Positions 25,432-35,343 of a stretch of DNA of 64,000 nt are shown in pieces. Where the stretch lies: contig NZ_CP135084.1 of the NCBI RefSeq assembly GCF_032229285.1, forward strand, positions 1,364,001 to 1,428,000, written 5' to 3'. This stretch comes from Rheinheimera sp. MMS21-TC3. GTDB lineage: Bacteria > Pseudomonadota > Gammaproteobacteria > Enterobacterales > Alteromonadaceae. Below the pieces are notes generated by a model that was given only the letters and a program-made list of their open reading frames with translations, was not told where the DNA came from and did no database searches. The translations under genes and the position numbers were made by a program. Every line of letters begins with the position of its first letter. The stretch's first letter is position 1.

Positions 25432-26531
25432 TAGTTTATTCCTTTACCCGTTATTGCTCGCTGGTATTGCTCTAGCAATACCTTACTAACATTAGACCAA
25501 TGAAACCTGCTACTACTGGCTAAACCATTAGTAATAAGTTGTTGTTTAAGCTCGGGGTTATTAAGTAAGCGCTTGAGCTGTTGAAAAATAAGCTCTGGCT
25601 GCTTTGGCGCTGTTAATAAGGCATCATATTCATGCTTAACCAATAATGGGATCCCACCAACATTACTGCTAATAATTGCAACGCCTGATGCCATAGCCTC
25701 TATTAATGAGTTTGGACTATTATCAACTAAACTTGTATTTAGCATAATATCGGCACTTTGGTATAAGGCTGCCATATCATTGCGGTTTAAACGGCCGACA
25801 AAGTTTACTGCAGTATCAAGTTGCAACTCTGTCACTAGCTGTTGGAGCTGCGCTAACTCAGGACCTTCGCCAGCTATTGTTAATTTAGCATCAGAGTGAG
25901 ACTGTAAAATAAGGGCAAAAGCACGGATCGCCGTGGCCACATCATAAATAGCTTCTAGGTTTCGGGTAACGATTATATGCAACTGCGTCGAGTTAACCTG
26001 TTTTTTTGTTGGTTTAAATAACTCTGTATCTAAAGTGTTGGCAACTATAGTGCTAGCTTGTTTAAACTGACTAAATACTTGTTGTAAATACACTGAAGGA
26101 ACAATAACGCCAGCACTTTGCTTTAGAGAAGCAGATACAAGGGGCCAAGAGCGGCTAAAAAAATCGAAGGCATGGCCACCACGATAGTTAACTAAAATAG
26201 GTTTGCTGCGTAATTTAGCTATCCAAATAGCAGGTGCGGCAAACAAATGCCAAGACCAGCCAGAATTTGCCATTAAATGCACTACATCTACTTTGCTGTA
26301 GCCTCGAAATAACGACAAGCAATATTGCGGTAGACGAAATAGGGCCCTAATGCCTGGGAGCTTACCGATAAAGGCCGGTTTATAGTCAGGGTTTACTTCG
26401 ATAAAATAAACGTACGCACCACTAGATTCCAGCAGCTGCTTTAATTGTGCCGTTTGATTGGCCATACCACCAGCAGGCGGCGCCTTAGGTCCAACTAAGG
26501 CGACCTTAATAGAGCTAAAATCAGCGCTCAT
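25431..26531 (-). CDS. Glycosyltransferase family 4
   Basis: About 366 residues with a GT-B fold. KVALVGPKAPPAGGMANQTAQLKQLL is the glycine-rich N-terminal loop, VHLMANSGWSWH and VNYRGGHAFDFF follow. NSLIEAMASGVAIISSNVGGIPLLV is the donor-site E-x7-E-like motif. It acts on the cytoplasmic face in repeat-unit assembly. The frame opens at 26600 inside the upstream GT, but ATG 26531 gives an 11-base overlap and places the first strand correctly. It belongs to the long minus-strand XrtA operon. Confidence 0.87.
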   Translation of the reverse strand: MSADFSSIKVALVGPKAPPAGGMANQTAQLKQLLESSGAYVYFIEVNPDYKPAFIGKLPGIRALFRLPQYCLSLFRGYSKVDVVHLMANSGWSWHLFAAPAIWIAKLRSKPILVNYRGGHAFDFFSRSWPLVSASLKQSAGVIVPSVYLQQVFSQFKQASTIVANTLDTELFKPTKKQVNSTQLHIIVTRNLEAIYDVATAIRAFALILQSHSDAKLTIAGEGPELAQLQQLVTELQLDTAVNFVGRLNRNDMAALYQSADIMLNTSLVDNSPNSLIEAMASGVAIISSNVGGIPLLVKHEYDALLTAPKQPELIFQQLKRLLNNPELKQQLITNGLASSSRFHWSNVSKVLLEQYQRAITGKGIN

Positions 26532-27729
26532 TACGCAATGACTCGTAAATGGGTTGATAATGCGCAACACTGAGCTGCCAAGTACGTTGCTCGTTAACAA
26601 AAGCTAAGCCATTTTGTTTAATTTCGTCTTGTGAAGGCAACTGTTGTAAATGTTTAATCGCTTGATTGGCTAAATCTTGAATATTATCTTTTTGGAATAA
26701 CCAGCCGGTTTGGCCATGTTCTATTAATTCGTTATGTCCGCCAACATCTGAGGCTAGCTGTGTCATTCCCTGAGCCATAGCTTCAAGCGGCTTTAATGGT
26801 GTTACTAGTTCTGTTAGTCGCATAGATTTTCGTGGATAAACCAGTAAGTCTACTAGGCTGTAATATTGATTAACTTCAGCATGAGGTACACGCCCTGGCA
26901 TAATAACACTGTCTGCTAAGTCTAGTTGTTGAGTTAAGCCCTCTAAAGCCGCTTGTTGTGGGCCGCCGCCTACTAATAACAAACAGGCATGGGGCAGCTT
27001 TTTATGAATTATAGGTAAGGCTTTAATAAGTAAGTCTAAGCCTTCATAAGCATAAAAAGAGCCTAAAAAACCTAACACCTGTTTATTCTCTAAATTGTAT
27101 TTAGCTAATAATATAGGATCTTTATGCTCAATAACCTGAAACTGCTTAGGGTTAACCGCATTTGGGATCACCGTAATTTTTGACTCGGCTATGCCTCTAC
27201 TCAGTAAATCTTGGCGTAAACCTTCACAGATAGTAGTTACTGCATTTGCCTTTTTAACTACGTAAGTTTCAAGTTTTTTAGTTAAGGTGTATCGTAAGTC
27301 ATGCTCTTTGCAGCTGCCATGATCAACCGCAGCATCTTCCCAAAATGCCCTTATTTCATACACTACTGGTAGTTTGCATTTCTTAGCGGCTAATAATGCA
27401 GCTAAGCCATTTAGAGCAGGAGAGTGAGCATGAATAACATCGGCCTTCTCTTTTGAAACCACCTCTAAAATACGTTTTTTAAGCGCTAATACCGTAGCGA
27501 TTTCCTTTAACACCGGTAGTTGCCAAAATTTAGCTAGCCAAGGCTTAGTGCGGTAAAATAAAAAGTCTTCAGCTTGCTCGGTTTCATTGGTATTATCAGG
27601 ATGCTTGGGGCTAGAGACATGACAAGTACTATAACCTAGTATGCGTTGCTGTTGTAAAATAGCTCTAGAGCGAAAAGTATAGCCGCTATGCAAAGGTAAA
27701 GTATGATCGAAGACGTGTAAAATTTTCAC
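26521..27729 (-). CDS. Glycosyltransferase, exosortase A system-associated (GT4)
   Basis: 402 residues. The opening MKILHVFDHTLPLHSGYTFRS is diagnostic for the XrtA-associated GT4 group. VIHAHSPALNGLAAL, YEIRAFWEDAAVDHG and LGFLGSFYAYEGLDLL follow. The donor-binding region is LKPLEAMAQGMTQLASDVGGH. It adds one sugar to the XrtA-locus glycan. It is 3 bases downstream of the amidotransferase gene and overlaps the next GT gene, as is usual in this operon. The donor sugar is unknown. Confidence 0.9.
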   Translation of the reverse strand: MKILHVFDHTLPLHSGYTFRSRAILQQQRILGYSTCHVSSPKHPDNTNETEQAEDFLFYRTKPWLAKFWQLPVLKEIATVLALKKRILEVVSKEKADVIHAHSPALNGLAALLAAKKCKLPVVYEIRAFWEDAAVDHGSCKEHDLRYTLTKKLETYVVKKANAVTTICEGLRQDLLSRGIAESKITVIPNAVNPKQFQVIEHKDPILLAKYNLENKQVLGFLGSFYAYEGLDLLIKALPIIHKKLPHACLLLVGGGPQQAALEGLTQQLDLADSVIMPGRVPHAEVNQYYSLVDLLVYPRKSMRLTELVTPLKPLEAMAQGMTQLASDVGGHNELIEHGQTGWLFQKDNIQDLANQAIKHLQQLPSQDEIKQNGLAFVNEQRTWQLSVAHYQPIYESLRNER

Positions 27730-27732
27730 TTT

Positions 27733-29625
27733 TTACTGCCCTCGCTGTAAAAAAGCGGCAAACATCATTAGGGTCCATAAAGCCGCGCTATTATCTTTAA
27801 GGCCTTTACTGTGGTCATTCAATAAACGCTTTAATTCATTAGGATCAAAATAGCCGCTATTAAGCATTTCATCAGATAATAGCTTATCTTGTACTCGTTG
27901 CTTTAAAGGGCCACGAAACCACTCTTCTAAGGGTACGGCAAAGCCCATTTTATTACGATATAACACGTCTTGCGGTAAATGTGGCTCTAATGATTTTTTT
28001 AAGCTGAACTTGCCAATCCCTTGCTCTAAGTTAGCTGCAGATTCAGCCTTAAATGACCACTCAACAAATTTATGATCTAAAAAAGGCACACGAACTTCTA
28101 AGGAATGAGCCATAGAGGCACGGTCTACTTTCGTTAAAATATCGCCAACTAAATAGGTTTTCATATCAAGGTATTGCACTTGTTTTAGCGGATCTAAATG
28201 TTGCACTTTGTCACGATAGCGATCGAAAACTTGTACCGAGTTATAGCCATTTAATCGTTGTTTAAAAGCCTTTGAAAATAACTTATTACGCTGGTCGGTA
28301 CGCAGAATTGATATAGAATTATGGTAGGCGGCAACATCATCTAAAGCTAAAGATTGAAAGGTGGTTTTAGCTCTGAATATACGTGGCGCCCAATCTAATT
28401 TTGGATATAAAGCACCAAGCGGTGTAAAAATGGCTTTGCGAATAGCAAGTGGCAATATATTTCGTAATTTATGTTCATTTAAATGTAGCTTATAGCGCCG
28501 ATAACCAGCAAAGAGTTCATCTGCGCCGTCACCACTTAACGCAACCGTAACTTGTTTACGGGCCATTTCACAAACGCGATAAGTTGGAATGGCAGAGCTA
28601 TCAGCATAAGGTTCGTCATATAAATCAGCAAGTTTGTCTAATAACTCAAAATCATTTTGACTAACAATATTAACTTGATGATTGGTTTTATAGCGATCGG
28701 CAACTTGCTGAGCAAACTCTGTTTCATTAAAGGCTTTACTGTCAAAACCGATAGAGCAAGTGTTAACAGGCTTTGTTTGTAAGCCAGCCATTAATGCCAC
28801 TACTGCGCTTGAATCGACGCCGCCAGATAAGAATGCACCTAAGGGAACTTCAGCCACTAAACGGATATCTATAGCTTCGCGTAAGTTTTCAATTAGCTGT
28901 TGTTGAAGTTCAGCTGTGGAGATTGATTTATCCCACTGGGTGGGAATATCCCAGTATTGCTTAGGCTTAGGTAAAGTATTAGTGCCATGTTGTAATAATA
29001 AACTATGGCCAGGGGCTAATTTATAGCTATGCTGATAAATGGTATAAGGCTCTGGAATATAGCCAAAACTAAAGTAGTCTTCAACGCTGCTATCTCGCAT
29101 TGAAGAGTCAAAATCAGGGTGGTTGCGGATAACTTTTAATTCAGAGCCAAAGATAAACTGGCCATCGGGCAATAACGAATAAAAAAGCGGCTTAATACCA
29201 AGCCTATCGCGGGCTAAAAATAAACACTGTTTTTTACTATCCCAAATGGCAAAAGCAAACATGCCGCGCAGATGGTCAACGCAATTTTCACCCCATTCCA
29301 GCCACGCATTAAGAATAGTTTCAGTGTCGCCTTGAGTGGTGAATTGATAGCCTTTTTCAATTAAGGATTGGCGCAGCTGTTTAAAGTTATAGATTTCACC
29401 ATTAAAGACAATCCAAGCTTGCTTATTGGCGCTCATCATTGGCTGTGGACTACCCGCTATATCAATAATAGATAAACGCCGGTGAGCTAAACCGATAGTA
29501 TCAGCATAAAAATAGTCGCCAGCATCTGGCCCACGATGTAATTGGCTATTATTCATTTTTACTAGTACAGATTGAACCGGCGTATCTGTGTTAGCGAGTT
29601 GGTAAATCCCTGCAATACCGCACAT
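27733..29625 (-). CDS. XrtA/PEP-CTERM system amidotransferase (asparagine synthase family)
   Basis: 630 residues, full length. It begins MCGIAG with the glutaminase nucleophile Cys2, then RGPDAGDYF, FNGEIYNF and GDTETIL. The synthetase half has LSGGVDSSAV, CSIGFDSKAFNE, DEPYADSSAIPTY and ALSGDGADELFAGYRRY. It releases ammonia from glutamine and amidates an adenylated carboxylate, probably a uronic acid or acyl group of the glycan. It is a standard XrtA-locus member placed between two XrtA-associated GT genes, with 3-base gaps on both sides. This contrasts with the Cys-less paralogue at 17106. Confidence 0.92.
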   Translation of the reverse strand: MCGIAGIYQLANTDTPVQSVLVKMNNSQLHRGPDAGDYFYADTIGLAHRRLSIIDIAGSPQPMMSANKQAWIVFNGEIYNFKQLRQSLIEKGYQFTTQGDTETILNAWLEWGENCVDHLRGMFAFAIWDSKKQCLFLARDRLGIKPLFYSLLPDGQFIFGSELKVIRNHPDFDSSMRDSSVEDYFSFGYIPEPYTIYQHSYKLAPGHSLLLQHGTNTLPKPKQYWDIPTQWDKSISTAELQQQLIENLREAIDIRLVAEVPLGAFLSGGVDSSAVVALMAGLQTKPVNTCSIGFDSKAFNETEFAQQVADRYKTNHQVNIVSQNDFELLDKLADLYDEPYADSSAIPTYRVCEMARKQVTVALSGDGADELFAGYRRYKLHLNEHKLRNILPLAIRKAIFTPLGALYPKLDWAPRIFRAKTTFQSLALDDVAAYHNSISILRTDQRNKLFSKAFKQRLNGYNSVQVFDRYRDKVQHLDPLKQVQYLDMKTYLVGDILTKVDRASMAHSLEVRVPFLDHKFVEWSFKAESAANLEQGIGKFSLKKSLEPHLPQDVLYRNKMGFAVPLEEWFRGPLKQRVQDKLLSDEMLNSGYFDPNELKRLLNDHSKGLKDNSAALWTLMMFAAFLQRGQ

Positions 29626-29628
29626 GTA

Positions 29629-30780
29629 TTATCCTTGCTTCCCTGAGAATTGGTATAATGCCTGATACTGTTTAACCATAGCGGATAAACTAAAATGCTG
29701 CTGACAGTGGTTTTGGCACATTAAACCATCTGTTTTAATACGTGTTTCCGTAGATAAATACCCTAACATAGCCTTGCTAAGTTGCTGAATATTATTTACT
29801 TCAACGAGGTTTGTTGGGTGTAATTCTGCGGGTAATAAATCAACATTACCACCGACATCTGTGGCTATAACAGGTGTTGCACTAGCCATAGCTTCAAGAA
29901 TAGTATTAGAGATACCTTCTGCTAATGAGGGTAAGACAAAAACATCTAGCCGCTGCATTATCGCGGCAATATCTGCTCTATTACCTAAGAAAACAATATT
30001 TTCGCTAAGCTGTAACGCTTGGCTTAATTGCTCAAGCGTTAAACGATTAGGGCCATCACCAACAATAATTAGTCCGGCTTTGACCTTAAAATCAGGGTGC
30101 TGCTGCATTAAGCTAGCAAAAGCCTGTAATAAATAAGCTTGATTTTTAATCGTTGCTAAACGACCAACAGTACCAAACAAAACGGGTTGTTCACTGCTTT
30201 GAATATTGGTTGGTAAAGTCAGGCTAGCCGCTGTTGCATTAATAAACTTAGCAAGGTCGACACCATTACATATTCGCTGGATCTTATTGGCAGGTATAGC
30301 TATTTTCTGCCGTAAATAACGCTCTGACTCAGAAGATAAGCAGACAAAGCGATGAACAAAAGGTTTTAATAAACGGCGTAAAAACTGATACTTTTTATTA
30401 GTGCCGCCAATGTCAGACGTATCCCATCCATGCTCGCCATGAATACGTAAGGGGACTTTACGCCACCAAGCAACAAGCTGTAGCTCTAAAGTATTTAAAT
30501 TTCGGCTATGTAAGATGTCGGGCTCTAATTGTATTAACAATTTATTTAATGTGGGAAATATTTTCCAGTCATGACCTTCGCGCTTATGTAAGTTGTAAAA
30601 CTGAACATTAGACTGGCTAATTCTTTGTGCAAAAGCGGGGTCATAACCAGTTAAGGTAATAATACTATGCTTGTAACCCTGAGACGGTAGGTTATTAATT
30701 AAATTGACCATGCCATTTTCTAAGCCGCCGGTACTAAAGTGCCAGACAATATGGGCTATATGTTTTACTGGTTTAGTCAT
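29629..30780 (-). CDS. XrtA-associated glycosyltransferase (sugar transferase family TIGR03088-type)
   Basis: 383 residues, GT4. HIVWHFSTGGLENGMVNLINNLP near the N-terminus is the signature of this XrtA group. IHGEHGWDTSDIGG and VGRLATIKNQAYLL follow. SNTILEAMASATPVIATDVGGNVDLL is the nucleotide-sugar motif. It acts in glycan assembly on the cytoplasmic side. The frame opens at a GTG 30789; ATG 30780 overlaps the exosortase stop by 8 bases and has GGTGGG just upstream, so I prefer it. Confidence 0.9.
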   Translation of the reverse strand: MTKPVKHIAHIVWHFSTGGLENGMVNLINNLPSQGYKHSIITLTGYDPAFAQRISQSNVQFYNLHKREGHDWKIFPTLNKLLIQLEPDILHSRNLNTLELQLVAWWRKVPLRIHGEHGWDTSDIGGTNKKYQFLRRLLKPFVHRFVCLSSESERYLRQKIAIPANKIQRICNGVDLAKFINATAASLTLPTNIQSSEQPVLFGTVGRLATIKNQAYLLQAFASLMQQHPDFKVKAGLIIVGDGPNRLTLEQLSQALQLSENIVFLGNRADIAAIMQRLDVFVLPSLAEGISNTILEAMASATPVIATDVGGNVDLLPAELHPTNLVEVNNIQQLSKAMLGYLSTETRIKTDGLMCQNHCQQHFSLSAMVKQYQALYQFSGKQG

Positions 30781-32236
30781 TAGACCCACCAGAGATTGTT
30801 TGCTCGGATGACATGGTTTTTATTGATATTAACTTATCAGCGGCAGCTTTTAGTAAGGGTAAAGCTTCCTCAGGCGGTACATCTTTAATAGAAACAGCAT
30901 TAACAGCCATAGTGGCATCACTATTAAAATAGTAGGATAAGGTTTGTTGAACTCTAGTGGCTAATTGCTTAGTAAAGCGCTGCTCATCAATCTGATACCA
31001 ATAAAGTACACTGCGATAACTGCCATTTAATGAACTAAGATGTAAGACTGTATATTTTTCTGTAGTGAGCTGTTGCTGTATTAACCATACTTTTTTATCA
31101 AATAGTTGGTTTTGCCAACTAAAGAGCTCCCCTGAACTTTGTTTTAAGGCATAAACAGCCCGCATATATTCTATTTTGCTTGGTTCTTGTAGCTGGCTAA
31201 AGGCAAGGCTATTAACAAACTTTACTCCCCAATTAGACTGGCTGCTTTTGCTGTGAGTAGCACTAATTAATGCTGCTGCAGGTTCTACGGGAGCGGTGAC
31301 TATAGGTAAATTAAGGCTAAATAAAGCAGCGGCAACCATAGCGCACATTAAACTTAATTGTGGAGGTTTAAGTGGTAAAATTACCAACTGTAATGGGGTT
31401 CTTTTAAAGCTAATACTGTCATCAGCAAAGCGTGAGCCTAACCAAAAACCAGCAAATAACACTAAGCCAAAAAATATCCAACCATATAAATAATGATCAG
31501 CGCCAAAACCTAATTGCATATTAGACTTCTCGCCAATATATACCAATATAAAGGCTCTAATACCGTTAGCTATAACACTTAAAATAGTCATAAAGACAAT
31601 AAAACTAATTTGCTTTGCTAAGTGGCGATAATTCAAATAAGCAAATAGAGTAGAAATAGCCAGCGAAGCAATTAAAAACCGTAGCCCTGAGCAAGCTTCT
31701 GCAACTTCAAACATCCCCACAGGTGTAGATAAATATAAGCCTTGGCGAAATACAGGTATAGATGCGAGATGTAATAAATAAACAGTGATGTCAGCAGTGA
31801 TATTTTGCAGTTGTAGCGATAGTTCTTCGCCAAAAGGGATTAAAAAAACCAGATAGCACAAAGCAAAGCGGTGTTTTTTTGCTGCTTTAGTGCCAAATAA
31901 CAACCAAAATATAGCGGGTAAACTAAACACTGCAGCAATATGCATAAATAACGCAATATCAGCAGCATAGGCCAACAGCCACACTAAGAGCATCGCTAGC
32001 ACTATTAGACTAGGTAACCAGAGTAATTGGCTTGAGTAATTAGTATTGCAACTAAGATCGTTACGCTTGCTAAGCATAAACCAAATAGAAATAGGCAGAA
32101 TTAAATAACAATGGTTATAGGTTGCAGATGAGCGCCAAACCCGCTCTATATCTAGCCAAGTAGCACCATAAAACGCAAGGTAAGCAATACTGACTATGAT
32201 TAAAAACAGTAACTTCATATAGTGTAATCTGCTCAT
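30773..32236 (-). CDS. xrtA: Exosortase A fused to EpsI domain
   Basis: 487-residue inner-membrane transpeptidase-like enzyme. The catalytic triad is clear: Cys182 in VAEACSGLRF, Arg227 in NGIRAF and His248 in GADHYLYGW. About eight membrane helices fill residues 5-275. The remaining part (about 300-475) is an EpsI-type periplasmic domain, as is usual for XrtA. Exosortases recognise C-terminal PEP-CTERM signals, cut them and probably link the protein to an envelope component. No PEP-CTERM protein is seen in this window, so substrates lie elsewhere. The gene overlaps the preceding GT gene by 4 bases. Confidence 0.95.
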   Translation of the reverse strand: MSRLHYMKLLFLIIVSIAYLAFYGATWLDIERVWRSSATYNHCYLILPISIWFMLSKRNDLSCNTNYSSQLLWLPSLIVLAMLLVWLLAYAADIALFMHIAAVFSLPAIFWLLFGTKAAKKHRFALCYLVFLIPFGEELSLQLQNITADITVYLLHLASIPVFRQGLYLSTPVGMFEVAEACSGLRFLIASLAISTLFAYLNYRHLAKQISFIVFMTILSVIANGIRAFILVYIGEKSNMQLGFGADHYLYGWIFFGLVLFAGFWLGSRFADDSISFKRTPLQLVILPLKPPQLSLMCAMVAAALFSLNLPIVTAPVEPAAALISATHSKSSQSNWGVKFVNSLAFSQLQEPSKIEYMRAVYALKQSSGELFSWQNQLFDKKVWLIQQQLTTEKYTVLHLSSLNGSYRSVLYWYQIDEQRFTKQLATRVQQTLSYYFNSDATMAVNAVSIKDVPPEEALPLLKAAADKLISIKTMSSEQTISGGSND

Positions 32237-33444
32237 GCACTAGGCCTTGTAGCAAATAAGTTAAGCAGTTGTTTTAGTGTATTTGGCCAAGTGAAATGGT
32301 CTAAAATCCATTGCCGGCTTAGTTGGGGTTGAGGTTGTTTTAATTGATTTAAACAAGCTGCTATAAACTCCTGCTTACCATCAACGACTATAGCGCCAGT
32401 TTCCTTGGGGGCATTTATGCCTTCCATTGCCATAGAGGTACAGATCACGGCTTTATTCATAGCCATGGCTTCTAATACTTTATTCTGAATACCTCGGGCA
32501 ATAAGCATAGGCGCGACAGCAAATAGCGAGTGTTGAATATATGGACGAACATCAACTACTCGGCCAGTTACCTTAATACCGTCAACTAAGGTTAAATTTC
32601 TCACTTCGGCACTAGGCTTACCGCCAACTATGACAAACTCTAGCTCAGAATATTTAGCTTTTAAGCTAGGCCATACTTGCTGAGAAAACCAAATAACTGC
32701 ATCAATATTAGCCCAGTAATCCATAGCACCTGTAAAAACAATAAATTGCTTAGGCAGCTTAGTTTCTGTAGCGGTAAGTTCAGAGTCTGGTTTGAAAAAG
32801 TCGGTATCTACACCATTAAGTAGACTTTGTATTTTATCAACGAGAGATTTTGGCATTAACTGCCGAAAAGCTTCAGCTTCATCGTTTGATACAAAAAGGC
32901 TTTTGGTAAAAGACTGACAAATATGCTGTTCGTATTGTTGTAATAATCTAGCTTCGCGTTGGTAAAACCAACGTTTAATACCCGTGTTTTTACTAGCATA
33001 TTGCTGCCACTTATCTGAGTCGATATCAACAAAATCAATAATTCTATTTAAGTCGGTAAATTGATCTTGTTCAACATATTGTGCCATCGAAGAAGAATAA
33101 ACTAATACATCTTTAATTTTATGCTGGTGTAACATTTTTTTCACCCAAGCTTGCATACCTAAACTAAAGTAATAGGGCAGGGTTATAGGCTTATTGCTAA
33201 TAAAGCCGGTTAGGCCTATCAGCTTAGCAAGCCATTTATTTTGACTAATAACTCGGGTACTTTTACACCATTGATTTAATTTAGTGATGTACTGCAAATC
33301 AAACTCATCATCGACAAAGCAGCCCAAATGGATCTCATAATCAAGGCTTAATTGTTTCATTAGATTAAATGAACGGATCTTATCCCCTTTGTTAGGAGGG
33401 TAAGGGATACGATGTACTAACATTAATAAAGGTGGCTTAGTCAT
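32233..33444 (-). CDS. XrtA-associated glycosyltransferase (TIGR03087-type)
   Basis: 403 residues. LVHRIPYPPNKGDKIRSFNLMKQL at the N-terminus is the family hallmark. DFVDIDSDKWQQYA sits mid-protein, and FTGAMDYWANIDAVIWF starts the donor domain. The C-terminal ARGIQNKVLEAMAMNKAVICTSMAMEGI holds the E-x7-E-type motif. It is cytoplasmic and adds a sugar to the repeat. It directly precedes XrtA (ATGA-type 4-base overlap) and follows the FemAB gene by 2 bases. This is the standard XrtA gene order. Confidence 0.92.
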   Translation of the reverse strand: MTKPPLLMLVHRIPYPPNKGDKIRSFNLMKQLSLDYEIHLGCFVDDEFDLQYITKLNQWCKSTRVISQNKWLAKLIGLTGFISNKPITLPYYFSLGMQAWVKKMLHQHKIKDVLVYSSSMAQYVEQDQFTDLNRIIDFVDIDSDKWQQYASKNTGIKRWFYQREARLLQQYEQHICQSFTKSLFVSNDEAEAFRQLMPKSLVDKIQSLLNGVDTDFFKPDSELTATETKLPKQFIVFTGAMDYWANIDAVIWFSQQVWPSLKAKYSELEFVIVGGKPSAEVRNLTLVDGIKVTGRVVDVRPYIQHSLFAVAPMLIARGIQNKVLEAMAMNKAVICTSMAMEGINAPKETGAIVVDGKQEFIAACLNQLKQPQPQLSRQWILDHFTWPNTLKQLLNLFATRPSA

Positions 33445-33446
33445 TT

Positions 33447-34475
33447 TTATCCCAGGTACTTGGACAGTTTAGGGCCAAGCCACTGACTAAACTTTAGCGG
33501 TAGCTTTTTCCATAATCGAATAAATAATTGATATTTAGGATTATTAGGACTTAAATTTGGCAGCTCATCTGCGGTGACTAAATAATACTGATAAGGTAAT
33601 TCTGTGGCCGTCATTCCCCAATGTTTTTTATAGCTATAAGCACCAGAGTCAATTTTACTGCGACCAAAGTCAAATTGATCACATTGTTTGTTTAACTTGG
33701 CATGGCACATTAATTGGTAATACATAAAGTCATTACTTTTTAGTTGCCGCGCTTGCTCTATTCCACCGCCGTAGTAGGGTAAAACTTGGCCTTTAAAATA
33801 AAAGCTAAGTACAGATGAAATAGCTTTGTTGTCTTTACGTACTGTTAGTATTTCGGATTCATTAGCAAAGGTAGTTAAAATTTTGGCAAAAAAAGTTTTG
33901 CTAAATACAGGTGTACCCAAATTGCGGACGCTTTGTGAATAGGTTTGATAAAAATCATCCAAACTTGAGTCTAAAGTATAGTGTAAAGACTCATTAAGTG
34001 AATGGCGAATAACGGCTCTTTGTTTCTTTTTAACTGCAGCTAAAATTTGCTCTGGGCTGTCTGCTAAAGGGGTGGAAAAGTTAGCATGTTGAACTCGGGT
34101 TTCTAGGTTATTGTTTTGAGCATGCTGGTTTCTAAGTTCTAGATGTTGCACCTGGAGCTTAGTAGCAAGCTGTTGAGCTGATAACTCTAAAAAGCGTTTA
34201 ACATCATCACTGCCAATAGCGCCACCATAAACACAAAATGGTGTTGAAACTAAAGCATCGCCAAATAAACGGCTTTTAACTCTAGCTAGCGGCAATATAC
34301 CAACAATAGTGTTAGCTTGGGTGGCGTATAAATAAAAACACTTATGACCAACACTGTCGATAATATCTTGCCAGCCTGATAGATGAAAAAAAGTAGCTTC
34401 ATCGCTAGCATAAACAAAATCGTCCCAGTCTTGGCGACGCTTATCCGTAAGCGTTAATGTATTCAGTTGATACAT
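33447..34475 (-). CDS. FemAB family XrtA/PEP-CTERM system-associated protein
   Basis: 342 residues with two GNAT-like halves. FFHLSGWQDII and GILPLARVKSRLFGDALVSTPFCVYGGAI mark the first half. The second has VLSFYFKGQVLPYYGGGIEQARQLKSNDFMYYQLM and FDFGRSKIDSGAYSYKKHWG, typical of the XrtA FemAB group. FemAB enzymes transfer an aminoacyl group from tRNA to an amine; this group may acylate an amino sugar in the glycan (inference). It is in the core operon between the deacetylase and the GT gene. Confidence 0.9.
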   Translation of the reverse strand: MYQLNTLTLTDKRRQDWDDFVYASDEATFFHLSGWQDIIDSVGHKCFYLYATQANTIVGILPLARVKSRLFGDALVSTPFCVYGGAIGSDDVKRFLELSAQQLATKLQVQHLELRNQHAQNNNLETRVQHANFSTPLADSPEQILAAVKKKQRAVIRHSLNESLHYTLDSSLDDFYQTYSQSVRNLGTPVFSKTFFAKILTTFANESEILTVRKDNKAISSVLSFYFKGQVLPYYGGGIEQARQLKSNDFMYYQLMCHAKLNKQCDQFDFGRSKIDSGAYSYKKHWGMTATELPYQYYLVTADELPNLSPNNPKYQLFIRLWKKLPLKFSQWLGPKLSKYLG

Positions 34476-34498
34476 TATAATCCCTTAATAAAAAACAG

Positions 34499-35338
34499 TT
34501 ACAGCTTATAAACTTCTTTTACGCTACGCCATTGAAAATCTTTTAGCAAACGTAATAGTTTAGCTTCCATCCTACCTAAGTTAGTGTAATGGCGAAACTT
34601 AGACTTAGCTGATGCCTCTTTAAAGCGAGGTTGCTCAGGGTCAATCTCCCAAGGATGGAAGTAAAACATATAAGGAGTATCGCTTTGGGCTAAAAAGCCA
34701 TCAATGCCTTTTTTACTTAACCAATAAGGTAGTAATCTAAAATAGCCGCCACCTGCTACAGGCAGCTGTTTACCTAGCTTATTTAAAACTGGCATAGGGT
34801 ATTCCCATATCCCTTCTGGTCTTAGGTAAGGTTTTTGTGGCCAATCAGGGGTGCCATATAAATCATGTACTACCGGGTAGGTACTAGAGCTATATTGATA
34901 CCCCGCTTTTTGTAAGGCTGAAAAAGCCCATTGATTAGTTTTACCAATAGAAAAGCTTGGTGCACGGTAACCAGTAACTTCAGTTGCCGTTATTTGTTCT
35001 AATAACTGCTTAGCAGCAGTGATGTCCTGTAAAAACTCCTCGGGAGTTTGCGATGTCGCTTTAGCATGAGAAAAACCATGGCTTGCCACTTCGTGTCCAG
35101 CTGCATTGATCCGCTTAACTAGTTCAGGATAGCGCTTTGCAACCCAGCCTAAAATAAAGAATGTAGCTGTTGCATTATGATCAGCAAAATGCTGCAGCAA
35201 AATGTCAGTATTACGCTCTACCCGCTGAGGAAGGCTATCCCAATCTACAGGCTTGATAGTTTTATCAAATGCAGCAACATGAAAATAATCTTCAACATCA
35301 ACAGTTAGGGCATTTAAAGTTAAGTTTTTAAACGACAT
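34499..35338 (-). CDS. XrtA-associated polysaccharide deacetylase with DUF3473 tail
   Basis: 279 residues. The NodB domain opens with LTVDVEDYFHVAAFD, giving the catalytic Asp and metal Asp; VASHGFSHAKA gives the metal His pair and GYRAPSFSIG the oxyanion arginine region. The DUF3473 extension with YFHPWEIDPEQPRF follows. This combination is specific to XrtA and related EPS loci. It deacetylates N-acetyl sugars in the repeat. It lies 5 bases downstream of the priming transferase gene. No signal peptide is visible, so it likely acts in the cytoplasm. Confidence 0.93.
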   Translation of the reverse strand: MSFKNLTLNALTVDVEDYFHVAAFDKTIKPVDWDSLPQRVERNTDILLQHFADHNATATFFILGWVAKRYPELVKRINAAGHEVASHGFSHAKATSQTPEEFLQDITAAKQLLEQITATEVTGYRAPSFSIGKTNQWAFSALQKAGYQYSSSTYPVVHDLYGTPDWPQKPYLRPEGIWEYPMPVLNKLGKQLPVAGGGYFRLLPYWLSKKGIDGFLAQSDTPYMFYFHPWEIDPEQPRFKEASAKSKFRHYTNLGRMEAKLLRLLKDFQWRSVKEVYKL

Positions 35339-35343
35339 TATTA